This document shows positions 63,226-64,000 of a DNA stretch of 64,000 nucleotides, piece by piece (the stretch's first letter is position 1; each line of letters begins with the position of its first letter). Position numbers and translations under genes: made by a program. The stretch is from Massilia timonae CCUG 45783 (GTDB taxonomy: Bacteria; Pseudomonadota; Gammaproteobacteria; Burkholderiales; Burkholderiaceae_D), in contig NZ_JH992922.1 of the NCBI RefSeq assembly GCF_000315425.1, positions 1,608,611 to 1,672,610 on the forward strand. The letters run 5' to 3'. The notes under the pieces were generated by a model. The model did no database searches and was not told where the DNA came from. It worked only from the letters and a program-made list of their open reading frames with translations.

Positions 63226-64000
63226 ATGAGCTATGAATCGATCATGTTCAAGATCGAGAACGGCATCGCGCTCCTGACGCTGAGCCGCCCCGACCGCCTG
63301 AACAGCTTCACCCAGGCCATGCACCTCGAAGTGCGCGATGCGCTGCAACGCGTGCAGGCCGACAAATCGGTCCGCGTGCTGGTCCTGACCGGCGCCGGCC
63401 GCGGCTTTTGCGCCGGCCAGGACCTGTCCGACCGCGCCGTCGACCCGGGCGCCCCCAGCGTCGACCTGGGCGAATCGGTCGAAAAATTCTATGCCCCGCT
63501 GGTGCTCACCCTGAAGAACCTGCCGATGCCGGTCATCTGCGCCGTCAACGGCGTGGCCGCCGGCGCCGGCGCCAACCTGGCGCTGGCCTGCGACATCGTG
63601 CTGGCAGCGAAGTCGGCCAGCTTCATCGAGGCCTTCAGCAAACTGGGCCTGATCCCGGACACCGGCGGCACCTGGCACCTGCCGCGCCTGATCGGCCATG
63701 CCCGCGCCATGGGACTGGCCATGCTGGGCGAAAAGCTCAGCGCCGAGAAGGCCGAGGAGTGGGGCCTGATCTGGCGCTGCGTGCCCGACGAAGCCCTGAT
63801 GATTGAAGCGATGGCGATGGCCGAGCACTTCGCCGCCGCGCCAACAAAAGGGCTGGCCTTCACCAAGAAAGCCTTCCAGGCCAGCCAAGCCAACTCGCTC
63901 GAAGACCAGTTGCAGCTCGAGGCCGGCATGATGCGCGAACTCGGCTACAGCCACGATTACCGCGAAGGCGTCGCCGCCTTCATGGCCAAGCGCACGCCGC
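63226..64000 (+). CDS. paaG: 2-(1,2-epoxy-1,2-dihydrophenyl)acetyl-CoA isomerase PaaG, 3' end outside window
   Basis: About 258 codons are present and the gene runs off the right edge close to its expected end. It is a crotonase-fold protein: LTLSRPDRLNSFTQAMHLEV (about residues 16-35), oxyanion loops GAGRGFCAGQDLSDR (about 62-76) and VNGVAAGAGANLALACDIVL (about 107-126), and LGLIPDTGGTWHLPRLIG with the catalytic Asp (about 147). After epoxidation it rearranges the ring to the oxepin-CoA. GGAG precedes the ATG, 22 bp after paaE. PaaF/PaaH/PaaZ are expected beyond the window. PaaB-type hydratases of the same fold are a less likely alternative. Confidence 0.92.
   Translation, partial: MSYESIMFKIENGIALLTLSRPDRLNSFTQAMHLEVRDALQRVQADKSVRVLVLTGAGRGFCAGQDLSDRAVDPGAPSVDLGESVEKFYAPLVLTLKNLPMPVICAVNGVAAGAGANLALACDIVLAAKSASFIEAFSKLGLIPDTGGTWHLPRLIGHARAMGLAMLGEKLSAEKAEEWGLIWRCVPDEALMIEAMAMAEHFAAAPTKGLAFTKKAFQASQANSLEDQLQLEAGMMRELGYSHDYREGVAAFMAKRTP

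Overview
The window looks like the chromosome of a betaproteobacterium of the Oxalobacteraceae (Massilia/Duganella/Telluria-like). This is inferred from the high GC content, the order trxA-rho-rpmE2, a complete five-step hut pathway with HutF and HutG, a paa phenylacetate operon under PaaX, and a caa3-type oxidase. No 16S gene is present, so the genus is a guess. Genes are tightly packed, with many 1-4 bp start/stop overlaps.

Region 1 (1-3300) is a small accessory pocket. It holds the end of an IS3-family element, two AT-rich orphan genes (one probably truncated, one secreted), and a complete IS256-family element with an 8-bp target duplication. All of this lies against the 3' side of a tRNA-Leu(CAA) gene. 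Region 2 (3400-9700) is core: a small membrane protein, an ArnT/PMT-like glycosyltransferase, rpmE2, rho and trxA. An IS1202/ISNCY-like element sits between the rho terminator and the rpmE2 promoter and has duplicated 17 bp that include the terminator U-tract template.

Region 3 (9.9-22.1 kb) is histidine catabolism. hutC is on the minus strand and hutUHGFDI on the plus strand. Between them lie ada, a 2OG-Fe(II) oxygenase overlapping ada, and an exported amidohydrolase. A perfect inverted repeat fills the spacer of a sigma70-like promoter before hutU and is the likely HutC operator. HutH, HutU, HutI, HutF and HutG together convert histidine to glutamate through formylglutamate.

Region 4 (22.4-34.5 kb) holds a GNAT acetyltransferase, an EamA permease, an Mpo1-like protein, and a LysR regulator divergent from a tiny membrane protein and an alpha/beta hydrolase that lacks its catalytic Ser and His. 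A tripartite RND efflux operon (adaptor, pump, outer-membrane channel) follows, then a secreted GH13 alpha-amylase. Region 5 (34.5-43.8 kb) holds a ParE-type toxin-antitoxin pair with a visible operator, DNA-deoxyinosine and 3-methyladenine glycosylases, a TPR lipoprotein, an HDOD protein, an MCP with a separate periplasmic Cache protein, and a KamA-like radical SAM protein with an MFS permease.

Region 6 (43.8-50.4 kb) holds a PQQ-type sugar dehydrogenase lipoprotein with a hairpin over its ribosome binding site, and a respiratory cluster: a fused COX I-III subunit, a COX II with a C-terminal cytochrome c, and three more small c-type cytochromes. Region 7 (50.4-58.4 kb) holds FAH hydrolase, CMD protein, class III aminotransferase, carboxylesterase, mogA, darP, pmbA/tldE, a DoxX remnant and an M14 carboxypeptidase. 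Region 8 (58.4-64 kb) holds paaX divergent from paaABCDE and the start of paaG, which runs off the right edge.
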